Source: DATEDA01 sp963754305 (lineage in GTDB: Bacteria > Pseudomonadota > Gammaproteobacteria > Burkholderiales > SG8-39). Taken from it: a stretch of 64,000 nt of DNA. The notes under the pieces were generated by a model that was not told where the DNA came from, did not search any database, and saw only the letters and a list, made by a program, of their open reading frames with translations. This document shows, piece after piece, positions 25,502 through 34,148 of this stretch (the stretch's first letter is position 1; each line of letters opens with the position of its first letter). The stretch lies in NCBI GenBank assembly GCA_963754305.1, contig CAVWFR010000013.1, forward strand, positions 39,752 through 103,751. Direction: 5' to 3'. Made by a program: the position numbers and the translations under genes.

Positions 25502-27604
25502 ATGACCGCACCCGTCACGGGCACAGCCCACTACTCTGTCGACGGCGATGTCGCCGTGATCACGCTCGAGAATCCGCCGGTCAACAGCCTGGCGCACGCC
25601 TTGCGTCAGGGCATCGCCAGCGGCCTCGACAGGGCGCTCGCGGACCCGGCGGTCAAGGCGATCGTCCTGACCGGCGCGGGCAACGCCTTTTCCGGCGGCG
25701 CCGAGATCCGGGAGTTCAATACGCCCGCGTCGGCGGCGACCCCAAACCTACGCGAGATCATCGCGACGCTCGAGGCAGCTCCGAAGCCGGTGATCGCTGC
25801 GATCCACAAGGTGGCGATGGGCGGCGGGCTCGAGCTCGCGCTAGCCTGTCACTACCGTCTCGCCGCGCCCGGCGCGCAGCTCGCGCTGCCAGAAGTGAAA
25901 CTCGGCATCCTCCCCGGCGCCGGCGGCACGCAGCGCCTGCCGCGAGCGATCGACGCCAAAGCGGCACTCGACATGATCGTGTCGGGCAATCCGGTTCCTT
26001 CCGACAAAGCGCCGCCCGGGCTGATCGACGAGATCGTGTCCGGGGAGCTTCTTCCGGCCGCGGTGGCCTTCGCGCGCAAGGCCGTCGCCGAGAAGCGGCC
26101 GCTGCGCCGGCTGCGCGACGAGCGAGTCAGGCTCGACGGAGACTCTGTCGCGTTCTTCGCCGAGACGAGAAAGCGGGTCGCGAGAGAGTCGCGCGGGTTC
26201 CCCGCGCCGCCCAAGATCGTCGAGTGCGTCGAAGCGGCCGTGAAGCTGTCCGCCGACGAAGGCCTGAAGTTCGAGCGTGCACGGTACGAGGAGCTGGTCG
26301 TCACCAGCGAGTCGAAGGCGATGCGGCATGCGTTCTTCGGCGAGCGCGCGGCGGCGAAGATCCCCGACGTTCCCGAATCCACGCCGGTGCGCGAGGTGAA
26401 GAAGGTGGCGATCATCGGCGCCGGGACGATGGGCGGCGGCATCGGAATGGCGTTCGCGAACGCCGGCTTCCCGGTCACGCTTCTCGAGGTGAAGCAGGAG
26501 GCGCTCGACCGCGGCCTCGACACGATCCGCAAGAACTACGCGGCCACCGTCGCCAAGGGCCGGCTCCCGGAAGACGAGATGGACAAACGCATGGCGCGGT
26601 TCTCGACCGCGGTCACCTACGAGGCGATCCGCGATGCCGATCTGGTCATCGAGGCGGTGTTCGAGGACATCGGCGTCAAGGAAGGCGTGTTCAAGCAGCT
26701 CGACGAGACGATGAAGGCGGGCGCGATACTCGCCAGCAATACCTCGACACTCGACCTGAACCGGATCGCCGCGTTCACCAAGCGGCCCGGGGACGTGATC
26801 GGCATGCACTTCTTCAGCCCGGCGAACGTGATGCGGCTGCTGGAGGTGGTGCGCGGCGAGCAGACGTCGAAGGACGTGCTCGCGACCGTGATGCAGATCT
26901 CGAAGAAGATCAGGAAGCTCGGCGTCGTCTCGGGCGTGTGCGACGGATTCATCGGCAACCGGATGCTCGAGGAGTATCTGCGCCAGGCCTACTTCCTCGT
27001 CGAGGAAGGCGCTTCGCCGCAGCGGGTCGACAAGGCGCTACAGGACTGGGGGCTCGCGATGGGTCCGTTCGCGATGATGGACATGGCGGGGCAGGACATC
27101 GGCTGGCACATCCGCAAGCGCCGCCGCGCGGAGGATCCGGTGCGCCAGATTTATCCGGCGTGGCTCGACCGCATCTGCGAGCAGGGCCGCTTCGGCCAGA
27201 AGACCGGCAAGGGCGTCTACAAGTACGAACCGGGCTCGCGGACGCCCATACCGGACCCGGAGATCGAACAACTGATCGTCGCGTACGCGAAGGAGGTCGG
27301 CATCCAGCGCCGCGCCGTGAGCGACGGGGAGGTCGTCGAGCGCTGCATGTTCGCGCTCGTCAACGAAGGCGCGAAGATCCTCGAGGAGGGCATCGCGCTC
27401 CGCGCGAGCGACATCGACATGGTGTATCTCACGGGTTACGGCTTCCCGGTCTACCGCGGCGGACCGATGTTCTACGCCGACACGGTCGGGCTGCCGAAAG
27501 TGGTGGCGGCGATGGGGAAGTACGCGCAAGGGCGGAACGGGCAGTTCTGGAAGCCCGCCCCCCGTCTCGACCGCCTCGCGGCCGAGGGAAGAACGTTCAA
27601 CTAA
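25502..27604 (+). CDS. Bifunctional enoyl-CoA hydratase / 3-hydroxyacyl-CoA dehydrogenase (FadB/FadJ-like)
   Basis: A 700-residue fusion. The N-terminal crotonase domain (about 1-190) has AGNAFSGGAEIREF, AMGGGLELALACHYRLA with the first catalytic glutamate region, and LPEVKLGILPGAGGTQRLPR with the second. The dehydrogenase domain starts at about 297 with VAIIGAGTMGGGIGMAFANA; NTSTLDLNRIA and GMHFFSPANVMRLLEVV contain the catalytic serine and histidine. A C-terminal repeat (LTGYGFPVYRGGPMFYADT) completes the fold. It performs two steps of beta-oxidation and is followed 19 bases later by its thiolase. Start chosen at 25502 because GGAG lies 6 bases upstream; 25481 is an alternative. Confidence 0.94.
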   Translation: MTAPVTGTAHYSVDGDVAVITLENPPVNSLAHALRQGIASGLDRALADPAVKAIVLTGAGNAFSGGAEIREFNTPASAATPNLREIIATLEAAPKPVIAAIHKVAMGGGLELALACHYRLAAPGAQLALPEVKLGILPGAGGTQRLPRAIDAKAALDMIVSGNPVPSDKAPPGLIDEIVSGELLPAAVAFARKAVAEKRPLRRLRDERVRLDGDSVAFFAETRKRVARESRGFPAPPKIVECVEAAVKLSADEGLKFERARYEELVVTSESKAMRHAFFGERAAAKIPDVPESTPVREVKKVAIIGAGTMGGGIGMAFANAGFPVTLLEVKQEALDRGLDTIRKNYAATVAKGRLPEDEMDKRMARFSTAVTYEAIRDADLVIEAVFEDIGVKEGVFKQLDETMKAGAILASNTSTLDLNRIAAFTKRPGDVIGMHFFSPANVMRLLEVVRGEQTSKDVLATVMQISKKIRKLGVVSGVCDGFIGNRMLEEYLRQAYFLVEEGASPQRVDKALQDWGLAMGPFAMMDMAGQDIGWHIRKRRRAEDPVRQIYPAWLDRICEQGRFGQKTGKGVYKYEPGSRTPIPDPEIEQLIVAYAKEVGIQRRAVSDGEVVERCMFALVNEGAKILEEGIALRASDIDMVYLTGYGFPVYRGGPMFYADTVGLPKVVAAMGKYAQGRNGQFWKPAPRLDRLAAEGRTFN

Positions 27605-27623
27605 GCGAGCGAGGAGCGAAGCC

Positions 27624-28802
27624 ATGACCGAAGCAGTGATCGTCTCGACCGCCCGCACGCCGCTCTGCAAGTCGTGGCGCGGCGCGCTCAACCTCACCCA
27701 CGGCGCGACCATGGGCGGTCACGCGGTGAAGCACGCCATCGAGCGGGCGCAGGTCGACCCGGCCGAGATCGAAGACGTCCTCATCGGCTGCGCGAACCCC
27801 GAGGGCGCGACCGGATGGAACATCGCCCGCCAGATCGCGATCCGCGCCGGCTGCCCGGTCACGACCTCCGGCCTGACGGTGAATCGCTTCTGCTCCTCAG
27901 GGCTGCAGACGATCGCCCTCGCCGCGCAGCGGATCATGACCGGCGAAGGCGAGATTTACGCCGCCGGCGGTGTCGAATCGATTTCCTGCGTCCAGAACGA
28001 GATGAACAAGCACATGTTCACGGAGGAGTGGCTGACTCGGCACCAGCCGGAGATCTACTGGCCGATGCTTCAGACCGCGGAATACGTCGCGAAGAAGTAC
28101 GGCATCCCGCGCGACGCCCAAGATCGCTACGGCGTCCAGAGCCAGCTCCGCGCCGCCGCCGCCCAAGAGGCGGGGAGGTTCAAGGACGAGATCGCGCCGA
28201 TCACGACCAAGATGAAGGTCGTCGACAAGACGAGCGGCGCCGAAACGGTGAAGGAGACGACCGCCTCGCGGGACGAGGGCATCCGTCCCGACACCACCTA
28301 CGAAGGCGTGTCCTCGATCAAGCCGGCCATAGAAGGCGGCGTGATCGCCGCCGGCAACGCGAGCCAATTCTCCGATGGCGCCTCGGCCTGCGTCGTGATG
28401 AGCGACAAAGTCGCCGCGCGTAAGGGCCTGAAGCCGCTCGGCGTCTTCCGCGGCTTCGCGGTCGCCGGCTGCGAGCCCGCCGAGATGGGCATCGGCCCGG
28501 TGTTCGCAGTGCCGAAGCTCCTCAAGCAGACGGGCAAGAAGGTCGAGGACATCGGCCTGTGGGAGCTGAACGAGGCGTTCGCGGTGCAGGTGATCTATTG
28601 CCGCGACAAACTCGGCATCCCTGACGACCGCCTGAACGTGAACGGCGGCTCGATCGCCGTCGGGCATCCGTACGGCATGACCGGCGCGCGGCTCACCGGC
28701 CACGCGCTCATCGAGGGCAAGCGGCGCGGCGTGAAGTATGTCGCGGTCACGATGTGCATCGGCGGCGGGATGGGGGCCGCGGGCCTGTTCGAGGTCCTCT
28801 GA
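27624..28802 (+). CDS. Acetyl-CoA C-acyltransferase (thiolase)
   Basis: A 392-residue thiolase that cleaves 3-ketoacyl-CoA in the last step of beta-oxidation. The nucleophilic cysteine is in LTVNRFCSSGLQTIALAA (about residue 91); the catalytic histidine is in NGGSIAVGHPYGMTGAR (about 350) and the second cysteine in VTMCIGGGMGAAG (about 380). It forms a two-gene unit with the upstream bifunctional enzyme. Length and motifs fit FadA/FadI-type degradative thiolases better than biosynthetic ones, but substrate length is not determined. Confidence 0.94.
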   Translation: MTEAVIVSTARTPLCKSWRGALNLTHGATMGGHAVKHAIERAQVDPAEIEDVLIGCANPEGATGWNIARQIAIRAGCPVTTSGLTVNRFCSSGLQTIALAAQRIMTGEGEIYAAGGVESISCVQNEMNKHMFTEEWLTRHQPEIYWPMLQTAEYVAKKYGIPRDAQDRYGVQSQLRAAAAQEAGRFKDEIAPITTKMKVVDKTSGAETVKETTASRDEGIRPDTTYEGVSSIKPAIEGGVIAAGNASQFSDGASACVVMSDKVAARKGLKPLGVFRGFAVAGCEPAEMGIGPVFAVPKLLKQTGKKVEDIGLWELNEAFAVQVIYCRDKLGIPDDRLNVNGGSIAVGHPYGMTGARLTGHALIEGKRRGVKYVAVTMCIGGGMGAAGLFEVL

Positions 28803-28806
28803 CCCT

Positions 28807-28834
28807 CGTCATCCCGGCAAACGCCGGGACGACG
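28807..28834. repeat. REP-like palindrome, copy 1
   Basis: CGTC-A-TCCCGGC, loop AAAC, then GCCGGGA-C-GACG. This CGTCATCCCGGC...GCCGGGA form is a widespread extragenic palindrome. It sits between two convergent genes and may end or stabilise both transcripts. A related copy lies at 44241-44305. Confidence 0.75.
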
Positions 28835-28836
28835 CA

Positions 28837-29307
28837 TCACCGCACGGCGTAAAAATCGATGATCACCCGATCGACCGTACGCATCGCCGAGCAGACCGCC
28901 ACGGTCTTGTTGAGCCAGGCATAGCGGGGCGCGGCGGTCTCGAACACCGGCGTGGTGCGGAAGTAGTAGAGCGTCGGATCCACGTCCTCGCCCTTAGCGA
29001 TGCGCGCGAGCACCGCCATCGGGCCGTGTCGGTAACCGTAGTTCCGTACGTACACGAGCGCGCCGTCGGTCGCCTCGATGGTGTAGCGCGCCTCGAGCAC
29101 GGCGGTGCCGTCCTCGCGTACGATCTGCCAGTCGGCGCCGCCCGGGAGGATCCGCCCCGTGAGCCCGGGTCCCGACACCTCGCCGCCGGTGATGTCGATG
29201 ATGCGCCGCTCCCCGCCGGGGATCGCGCCGAGCGCGCGCGGCGGCGCGACGGCCACGCGGGCGTTGAAGATCGGGTCGAGGCTGGGCGTCGTCGGGGCAG
29301 GATTCAT
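28837..29307 (-). CDS. DUF3237 family protein
   Basis: A 156-residue protein of a family with no settled function. Visible blocks are GAIPGGERRIIDITGGEVSG, LPGGADWQIVREDGTAVLEA and ARYTIEATDGALVYVRNYGY, then YYFRTTPVFETAAPRYAWLN, all in DUF3237 order. A small beta-barrel is expected and no signal peptide is seen. DUF3237 genes are often found with SDR and acyl-CoA genes, as here. It is divergent from the next SDR gene with only 16 bases between the two start codons. Confidence 0.85.
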   Translation of the reverse strand: MNPAPTTPSLDPIFNARVAVAPPRALGAIPGGERRIIDITGGEVSGPGLTGRILPGGADWQIVREDGTAVLEARYTIEATDGALVYVRNYGYRHGPMAVLARIAKGEDVDPTLYYFRTTPVFETAAPRYAWLNKTVAVCSAMRTVDRVIIDFYAVR

Positions 29308-29323
29308 GGGGAGGCTCCCGGAC
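29308..29323. promoter_or_regulatory. Shared ribosome-binding segment of two divergent genes
   Basis: The 16 bases between two divergent ATG codons contain the near-palindrome GGGGAGGCTCCC. Read on the plus strand it offers GGGGAGG to the SDR gene; read on the minus strand GGGAGCC lies before the DUF3237 gene. Each promoter must therefore lie inside the other coding region. Confidence 0.5.
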
Positions 29324-30100
29324 ATGAGCTTGCGGAAGTTGCTCGATCTTACCGGCAAGGTGGCACTGGTCACCGGCGGTTCGCGGGGCCTCGGGCTGCA
29401 GATCGCGGCGGGGCTGGGCGAGATGGGTGCGCGCCTCGCGCTCACCGCGCGCAAGGCCGACGAGCTCGAGGAGGCGCGCGCCGAGCTCGCGCGCGCGAAG
29501 GTGGCAGCACTTCCCGTCGCTTGCGACCTGTCGCAGGCCGCGGCCATCGACCCCATGGTCGAGGCGGTGTTGAAGCACTACGGCCAGATCGACATCCTGG
29601 TGAACAACGCCGGCGCGACCTGGGGCGCGCCCGCCGAAGAGCATCCACTCGAGGCGTGGCAGAAGCTGGTGAACCTCAACCTCACCGGGACCTTCCTCGT
29701 TACCCAGTCGGTCGGGCGACGCTCGATGATCCCGCGGCGTTACGGGCGGATCGTCAACATCGCTTCGGTCGCCGGTCTGCAGGGCAGCCTGCCCGAGCGC
29801 TTGCGCGGCATCGCCTACGGTACGACGAAGGGTGGCGTCGTGAACTTCACCCGCTCGCTGGCGGGCGAGTGGGGCCAGTTCGGCATCACGGTCAACGCGA
29901 TCTGCCCCGGCTTCTTCCCGTCGAAGATGACCCAGGCCACGCTGGCGAAGATCTCCGAGCGCGTGATCGCGGACGCGCCGCTCCGCCGCCTCGGCGGCGA
30001 GGAGGACCTGAAGGGCATCGCGGCGCTGTTCGCTTCCGACGCCGCGCAGCACATTACGGGCCAGGTCGTCGCGGTCGACGGCGGGTCGACCGTTGTCTAG
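29324..30100 (+). CDS. Short-chain dehydrogenase/reductase
   Basis: A 258-residue classical SDR. NAD(P) motif VTGGSRGLGLQIAAG at about residues 17-31, CDLSQ at about 68, ILVNNAGATWG at about 93, catalytic Ser in NIASVAGLQG and Tyr/Lys in IAYGTTKGG (about 165). The C-terminal ITGQVVAVDGGSTVV is typical of FabG-like or gluconate-5-dehydrogenase-like members. ALTARKADELEEA after the second strand suggests NADPH preference. It is followed by a thioesterase gene on the same strand after 74 bases. Substrate unknown. Confidence 0.88.
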   Translation: MSLRKLLDLTGKVALVTGGSRGLGLQIAAGLGEMGARLALTARKADELEEARAELARAKVAALPVACDLSQAAAIDPMVEAVLKHYGQIDILVNNAGATWGAPAEEHPLEAWQKLVNLNLTGTFLVTQSVGRRSMIPRRYGRIVNIASVAGLQGSLPERLRGIAYGTTKGGVVNFTRSLAGEWGQFGITVNAICPGFFPSKMTQATLAKISERVIADAPLRRLGGEEDLKGIAALFASDAAQHITGQVVAVDGGSTVV

Positions 30101-30174
30101 AGCGACCGCCACCGGCGACAAATCGCGGCCAGCGCGGTGTTGAACGCCGCCGCGCGCCATGCCATGATCCGGTC

Positions 30175-30573
30175 ATGAACCAAGCCATCACCCGCCTGCG
30201 CATTCCGTTCGTCGAGCACCTCGGCATCAAGGTCACCGAGCAGTCAAAGACCCGCGCGGCGATCGTCCTCGACAAGCGTCCCGAGCTCCTCAACAGCTGG
30301 GGCGCGGCGCACGGCGGCGTCATCATGACGATGCTCGACTACGTGATGAGCGCGGCGGTCCGCGGCCAATACGGCGTCGACGGCGGCGTGCTCACCGTCG
30401 ACATGAGCGTCGGCTTCATGAATGCCGGCGTCTCCGACCACATCCACGCGGAGGCGCGCGTCCTGCATGCCGGTCAGTCGACGGCGTTCTGCGAGTCCGA
30501 AGCGCGCGACGACGCCGGCAAGATCCTCGCCAAGGCGATCGGCACTTTCAAGCTGCTCGGTGAGAAGAGGTAA
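30175..30573 (+). CDS. PaaI-family hotdog thioesterase
   Basis: A 132-residue single hotdog domain. The helix motif SWGAAHGGVIMTMLDYVMSA has the conserved HGG and the aspartate at about residue 59 that acts as catalytic acid in the PaaI group. VDMSVGFMNAG and ARVLHAGQSTAFCESEARDD complete the fold. Such enzymes hydrolyse acyl-CoA thioesters, often aromatic or short chain, and recycle CoA. In this degradation-rich area it probably clears stalled CoA intermediates. The exact thioester is unknown. Confidence 0.87.
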   Translation: MNQAITRLRIPFVEHLGIKVTEQSKTRAAIVLDKRPELLNSWGAAHGGVIMTMLDYVMSAAVRGQYGVDGGVLTVDMSVGFMNAGVSDHIHAEARVLHAGQSTAFCESEARDDAGKILAKAIGTFKLLGEKR

Positions 30574-30671
30574 GGCCGCCCGCTCAGCGCTGGGGCAACT
30601 GCGGCGTCACGACCCCCTGGACCAGCGTCACACGTATTCGAGATCTCCCTCCTCGACGCCGTCGTGCAGCG

Positions 30672-31448
30672 TCAGGGAACCGCGGGCCCGAGCCGGATCT
30701 CTTTGCCGCCGACGTAGAGCCGGTTCCAAGTCGGCGTAATGACAATCTCGTTCAAGCACACGTGCGCCGGCATCTCCGCGACGAACCGGATCGTGCGGCC
30801 GAGATCCTCCTGTTTGAGCATGCGCTCGAGGTCTTCCTGCGCCGGCGGCACCGGTCGCGTCTTCAGGATCGGGGTCGCGACCTCGCCGGGATAGATGACC
30901 GTGCCGCGGATGCCGTGCATGCCCTCTTCGAGGTTGAGGTGGTGCGTGATCGTCGCGAGCGCGTGCTTGCTCGCACCGTACGCCGCACCGCCGAGATAGC
31001 CGACCCAGCGGCCGAGCCAGGACGAGATGTTGATGACCAGCCCGCCGCCCTGCTCCCGCATCGCAGGCAGGACCGCCGTCGTGCAATAGAGCGCGCCGTT
31101 GAGGTTGATGCCGATCACCTTGTCCCAGTCGTCGGGGACGAGGTCCTTGAGATAGCGCTTCGGAACGTTCAGGCCGGCGCTGTTCACGAGGATGTCGCAG
31201 CGGCCGTGGCGCGAGAGCAGCTCCGCGGCGGCCTTGGCGACCTCGCGCTTGTCCGCGACATCGAGCGGGAGCTGCTCGCACTTTCCGCCCGCCGCTGCGA
31301 CGAGCGCACGCGTCTCCTCGAGCGCAGCGGCGCGGCGGCCCGAGATCACCACCGTCGCGCCCGCTTTCGCGAGCTCCACCGCGCCGGACTGGCCGATGCC
31401 GCTGCCGGCGCCGGTGAGCCATGCAACCTTGCCGCTCAACGTGGCCAT
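30672..31448 (-). CDS. Short-chain dehydrogenase/reductase
   Basis: A 258-residue SDR with WLTGAGSGIGQSGAVELAKA at the N-terminus, DVAD at about residue 66, ILVNSAGLN at about 88 (Ser instead of the second Asn of the usual NNAG), catalytic serine in NISSWLGRW and YGASK at about 160. The tail, AHVCLNEIVITPTWNRLYVG, is the form seen in clavulanate-dehydrogenase-like and YdfG-like SDRs. It starts 8 bases after the GST gene, so the two form an operon; a redox or detoxification role is plausible but not shown. Confidence 0.88.
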   Translation of the reverse strand: MATLSGKVAWLTGAGSGIGQSGAVELAKAGATVVISGRRAAALEETRALVAAAGGKCEQLPLDVADKREVAKAAAELLSRHGRCDILVNSAGLNVPKRYLKDLVPDDWDKVIGINLNGALYCTTAVLPAMREQGGGLVINISSWLGRWVGYLGGAAYGASKHALATITHHLNLEEGMHGIRGTVIYPGEVATPILKTRPVPPAQEDLERMLKQEDLGRTIRFVAEMPAHVCLNEIVITPTWNRLYVGGKEIRLGPAVP

Positions 31449-31456
31449 GACCGCCC

Positions 31457-32152
31457 CTATCGCCGTTCGTACTGCTTCGCGCCGAACATCACCTCGCGCT
31501 GCTCGGGGGTGAGAGGCGTCGTGCGACGGCGGTCGGCGAGCACCTGCAAGCCACGCTTGACGGCGGGGCGCTCGTTGAGCTTGTCGAACCACTTCCGCAC
31601 GTTCGGGTAGTCGTCCATGTCCACGCCCTGCCGCTCGTAGGAGCGCAGCCACGGCATGATCGCCATGTCGGCGATCGTGTACGCGGGCCCGGCGACATAG
31701 GGGCTCGCACCGAGCCGCCGGTCGAGCACGCCGTAGAGCCGGTTCGCCTCGTTGCGGTAGCGGTTGATCGCGTACTCGATTTTCTCTTCCGAGTAGCCGA
31801 GGAAGTGGTGCGCCTGACCGAGCATCGGGCCGACGTGGCCCATCTGGAACATCACCCACTGCATTACCGTCCAGCGGTCGCGGACGTCCTCGGGCAGGAA
31901 CTTCCCCGTCTTCGATGCGAGGTAGAACAGGATCGCGCCCGACTCGAACATCGACATCGGTTTTCCGCCCGGCCCGTCCCGATCGATGATCGCGGGCATC
32001 TTGTTGTTCGGGCTGATCTTCAGGAACTCGGGCTTGAACTGGTCGCCGGCCTGGATGTCGATCGGATGGACCGCGTACGGAAGCCCGGTCTCCTCGAGCA
32101 TGATATGGACCTTGTGGCCGTTCGGCGTCGGCCAGGTGTAGACGTCGATCAA
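31457..32152 (-). CDS. Glutathione transferase family protein (YfcG/YghU-like)
   Basis: A 231-residue protein with an N-terminal thioredoxin fold (IDVYTWPTPNGHKVHIMLEE, then KISPNNKMPAIID and MFESGAILFYLA) and an all-helical C-terminal domain. The TPNGxK segment near residue 9 and the NNKMPAI turn are the marks of the Nu-class disulfide-bond oxidoreductase group YfcG/YghU, which use glutathione in an unusual way. The start appears to be TTG at 32152, with GGAGCG about 8 bases upstream. It is the first gene of a pair with an SDR. Confidence 0.88.
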   Translation of the reverse strand: MIDVYTWPTPNGHKVHIMLEETGLPYAVHPIDIQAGDQFKPEFLKISPNNKMPAIIDRDGPGGKPMSMFESGAILFYLASKTGKFLPEDVRDRWTVMQWVMFQMGHVGPMLGQAHHFLGYSEEKIEYAINRYRNEANRLYGVLDRRLGASPYVAGPAYTIADMAIMPWLRSYERQGVDMDDYPNVRKWFDKLNERPAVKRGLQVLADRRRTTPLTPEQREVMFGAKQYERR

Positions 32153-32303
32153 GGGGGCGCTCCTTCTTGGTTCTGGGGTCCGACGTCGTCGGACGCAGGA
32201 GCGCGGATTATAGGCGCCGCGCGTGGCGCGGCTCGCGGGCGTACGAAGCCCCGCCGGGACGGACGTCCGGGCGGGGCTCGGAAGTGGCGTTGCTACGGGC
32301 GCG

Positions 32304-32873
32304 TCAGCTGGGCTTCGCGGGCTTCTTCCCTCGTGCGACGTCACGGATCTCGTCCACCGGGAAATCCGCCGGCATGGCGCTGCGCACGTGATAGCGGTTG
32401 TCGGGCCGGAACAGCCAGGTCTCGAGGAAGCGGACCGTCGCTTGGCCTTTGAGAATCTCCGGCGACGGCGCAGGAAGCTTGCCGGCGCGCTTCACGCTGT
32501 CGAGCGCCAGCTTCTCGGCATCCTCGTAACCGTTCGAACGCCAGAGCGCGAGGCGGGTGACGTTGCCCTCGGCGTCGACGGTGATGTCGAGCACCACGAC
32601 CGACTTCAGGATCGGCGTCAGCGACTTCGCGAGCTCCTCCGAGCTGAAGGCGACGATATGTCCCGCGGCGTGCTTCTTGTAGTCATCGAGCGTGCGGGCG
32701 TTCGACCGGAATGCCAGCGGCGTCACCGACGGTGGCGCCGCGGCGAACGGCGTGCCGATCGAGACGGGCTCGGCGGCGGGCGCCTGCGCGACCGCGAACG
32801 GCGCCCAGGCGGCGGCAGCGACCGATGCGACGAGCACCGCGCAGCGTACGAGTCTTTCCCTGTGCATGGACAC
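32304..32873 (-). CDS. Secreted protein with TonB C-terminal-like domain
   Basis: A 189-residue exported protein: signal peptide LVRCAVLVASVAAAAWAPFAVAQA, then a proline/alanine-rich stretch, then about 90 residues starting ILKSVVVLDITVDAEGNVTR that follow the TonB C-terminal pattern (LALWRSNGYEDAEKLALDSV, then WLFRPDNRY). There is no N-terminal membrane anchor besides the signal peptide and no proline-rich periplasm-spanning arm, so it is not a classical TonB. A periplasmic or envelope adaptor role is possible. No ExbBD genes are near. Confidence 0.72.
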   Translation of the reverse strand: MSMHRERLVRCAVLVASVAAAAWAPFAVAQAPAAEPVSIGTPFAAAPPSVTPLAFRSNARTLDDYKKHAAGHIVAFSSEELAKSLTPILKSVVVLDITVDAEGNVTRLALWRSNGYEDAEKLALDSVKRAGKLPAPSPEILKGQATVRFLETWLFRPDNRYHVRSAMPADFPVDEIRDVARGKKPAKPS

Positions 32874-33081
32874 ATCTCCCTCACGCTAATCGACGCGAGG
32901 AAAGCTAGCATGCGGCGTTGTTATGTCGTCGTCATAGACGTGACGGACTGCTCGGCGGCACCGCACCGCGACGCGGCGCGCGATTTGCGCGTGAAGGAAT
33001 GCGCGGTCGTGTCGAGGCGCGGACGGTGAGCGTGCGCTCGCAACGAGACCCCTTGAGGGGATCGCGAAATGCGACGCAGCG

Positions 33082-33104
33082 GGGGTCAGGGCGACGCCGA
33101 CCCC
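33082..33104. terminator. Strong hairpin downstream of the MDR gene
   Basis: GGGGTC-AG-GGCG-A-CGCC-GACCCC forms a two-part stem 46 bases beyond the stop of the minus-strand gene. There is no T run on the minus strand, so termination would need Rho; mRNA protection is an alternative. Confidence 0.35.
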
Positions 33105-33149
33105 GGCGCGCTACCGCTCTACACCCCATTGTCAGGGGAGCGGAGGGGA

Positions 33150-34148
33150 TCAGACGAGCTTGACGACCTGCTTGCCGAGGTTCTCGCCGCGCAGCATGCC
33201 GAGGAACGCGCGCGGCGCGCTCTCGAGCCCGTGGGCGACGGTTTCGCGATACTTGATCCGGCCCGCGGCCACCCAGCGCGCGAGATCGGCGAGCGCCCGC
33301 GGCCAGAGCTCCATGCGGTCGCTCACGATGAACCCCTGCATCCGGATGCGGTTCGTCAGCACCGAGCGCAGGTTCTGCAACCCGTACGGCTCCCTCACGT
33401 TGTACTGCGAGATGAGCCCACAGATGGTGATCCGCGAGAAAGAGTTCATCAGCCGCAGCTCGGTGTCGAGAACTTCCCCGCCGACGTTCTCGAACACCAC
33501 ATCGATGCCCTTCGGCACCGCCGCTTGGAGGTCGTCGTAGAGCCTGCCACCGCGGTGGTCGACGCAGGCGTCGAAGCCGAGCTCGTCGACGACGTAGGCG
33601 CATTTCTTCGTTCCGCCGGCGATTCCGACCACGCGGCAGCCCTCGAGCTTCGCGATCTGGCCGACGACGCTGCCGACCGCGCCCGAGGCGGCGGACACGA
33701 CGACGGTGTCGCCGTCCTTCGGCTGCGCGAGGTCGAGGAGACCGACCCACGCGGTGACCCCCGGCATCCCGAGCACGCCGAGGTAGTAGGACGGCGACGC
33801 CCGCGAGGGATCGACCTTCCGCACGCCCGCGCCATCCGACACCGCGTACTCCTGCCAGCCGAGCGTGCCGTTCACCCAATCGCCGGGCGCGAAACCGGGG
33901 TGTCGCGACTCGAGCACCTCGCCGACCGTCCCGCCGGTCATGACCTCGCCGAGCTCGACCGACTTCGCGTAGGACTTCGCCGCGTCCATGCGGCCCCGCA
34001 TGTACGGGTCGAGCGAGAGCCAGTGATTGCGGACGAGAAGCTGGCCATCCGCCAGCGGCGTGAGCGGCGCTTCGACCAGCCTGAAATTCGCCTCGGTCGC
34101 CCAGCCGTCGGGGCGGCTCGCCAGGACGATGCTGCGGTTGGCGGTCAC
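33150..34148 (-). CDS. NADP-dependent medium-chain oxidoreductase (CurA/PTGR-like)
   Basis: A 332-residue zinc-free MDR enzyme of the leukotriene B4 dehydrogenase/curcumin reductase group. Marks are VRNHWLSLDPYMRGRM (about residues 40-55), LGVLGMPGVTAWVGLLDLAQ (about 125-145), the nucleotide loop VVSAASGAVGSVVGQIAK and VFENVGGEVLD. These enzymes reduce carbon-carbon double bonds of enones or enoyl compounds with NADPH. The GTG start directly abuts the TGA of an acyl-CoA dehydrogenase gene, making a three-gene run with two acyl-CoA dehydrogenases. The natural substrate is unknown. Confidence 0.9.
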   Translation of the reverse strand: MTANRSIVLASRPDGWATEANFRLVEAPLTPLADGQLLVRNHWLSLDPYMRGRMDAAKSYAKSVELGEVMTGGTVGEVLESRHPGFAPGDWVNGTLGWQEYAVSDGAGVRKVDPSRASPSYYLGVLGMPGVTAWVGLLDLAQPKDGDTVVVSAASGAVGSVVGQIAKLEGCRVVGIAGGTKKCAYVVDELGFDACVDHRGGRLYDDLQAAVPKGIDVVFENVGGEVLDTELRLMNSFSRITICGLISQYNVREPYGLQNLRSVLTNRIRMQGFIVSDRMELWPRALADLARWVAAGRIKYRETVAHGLESAPRAFLGMLRGENLGKQVVKLV

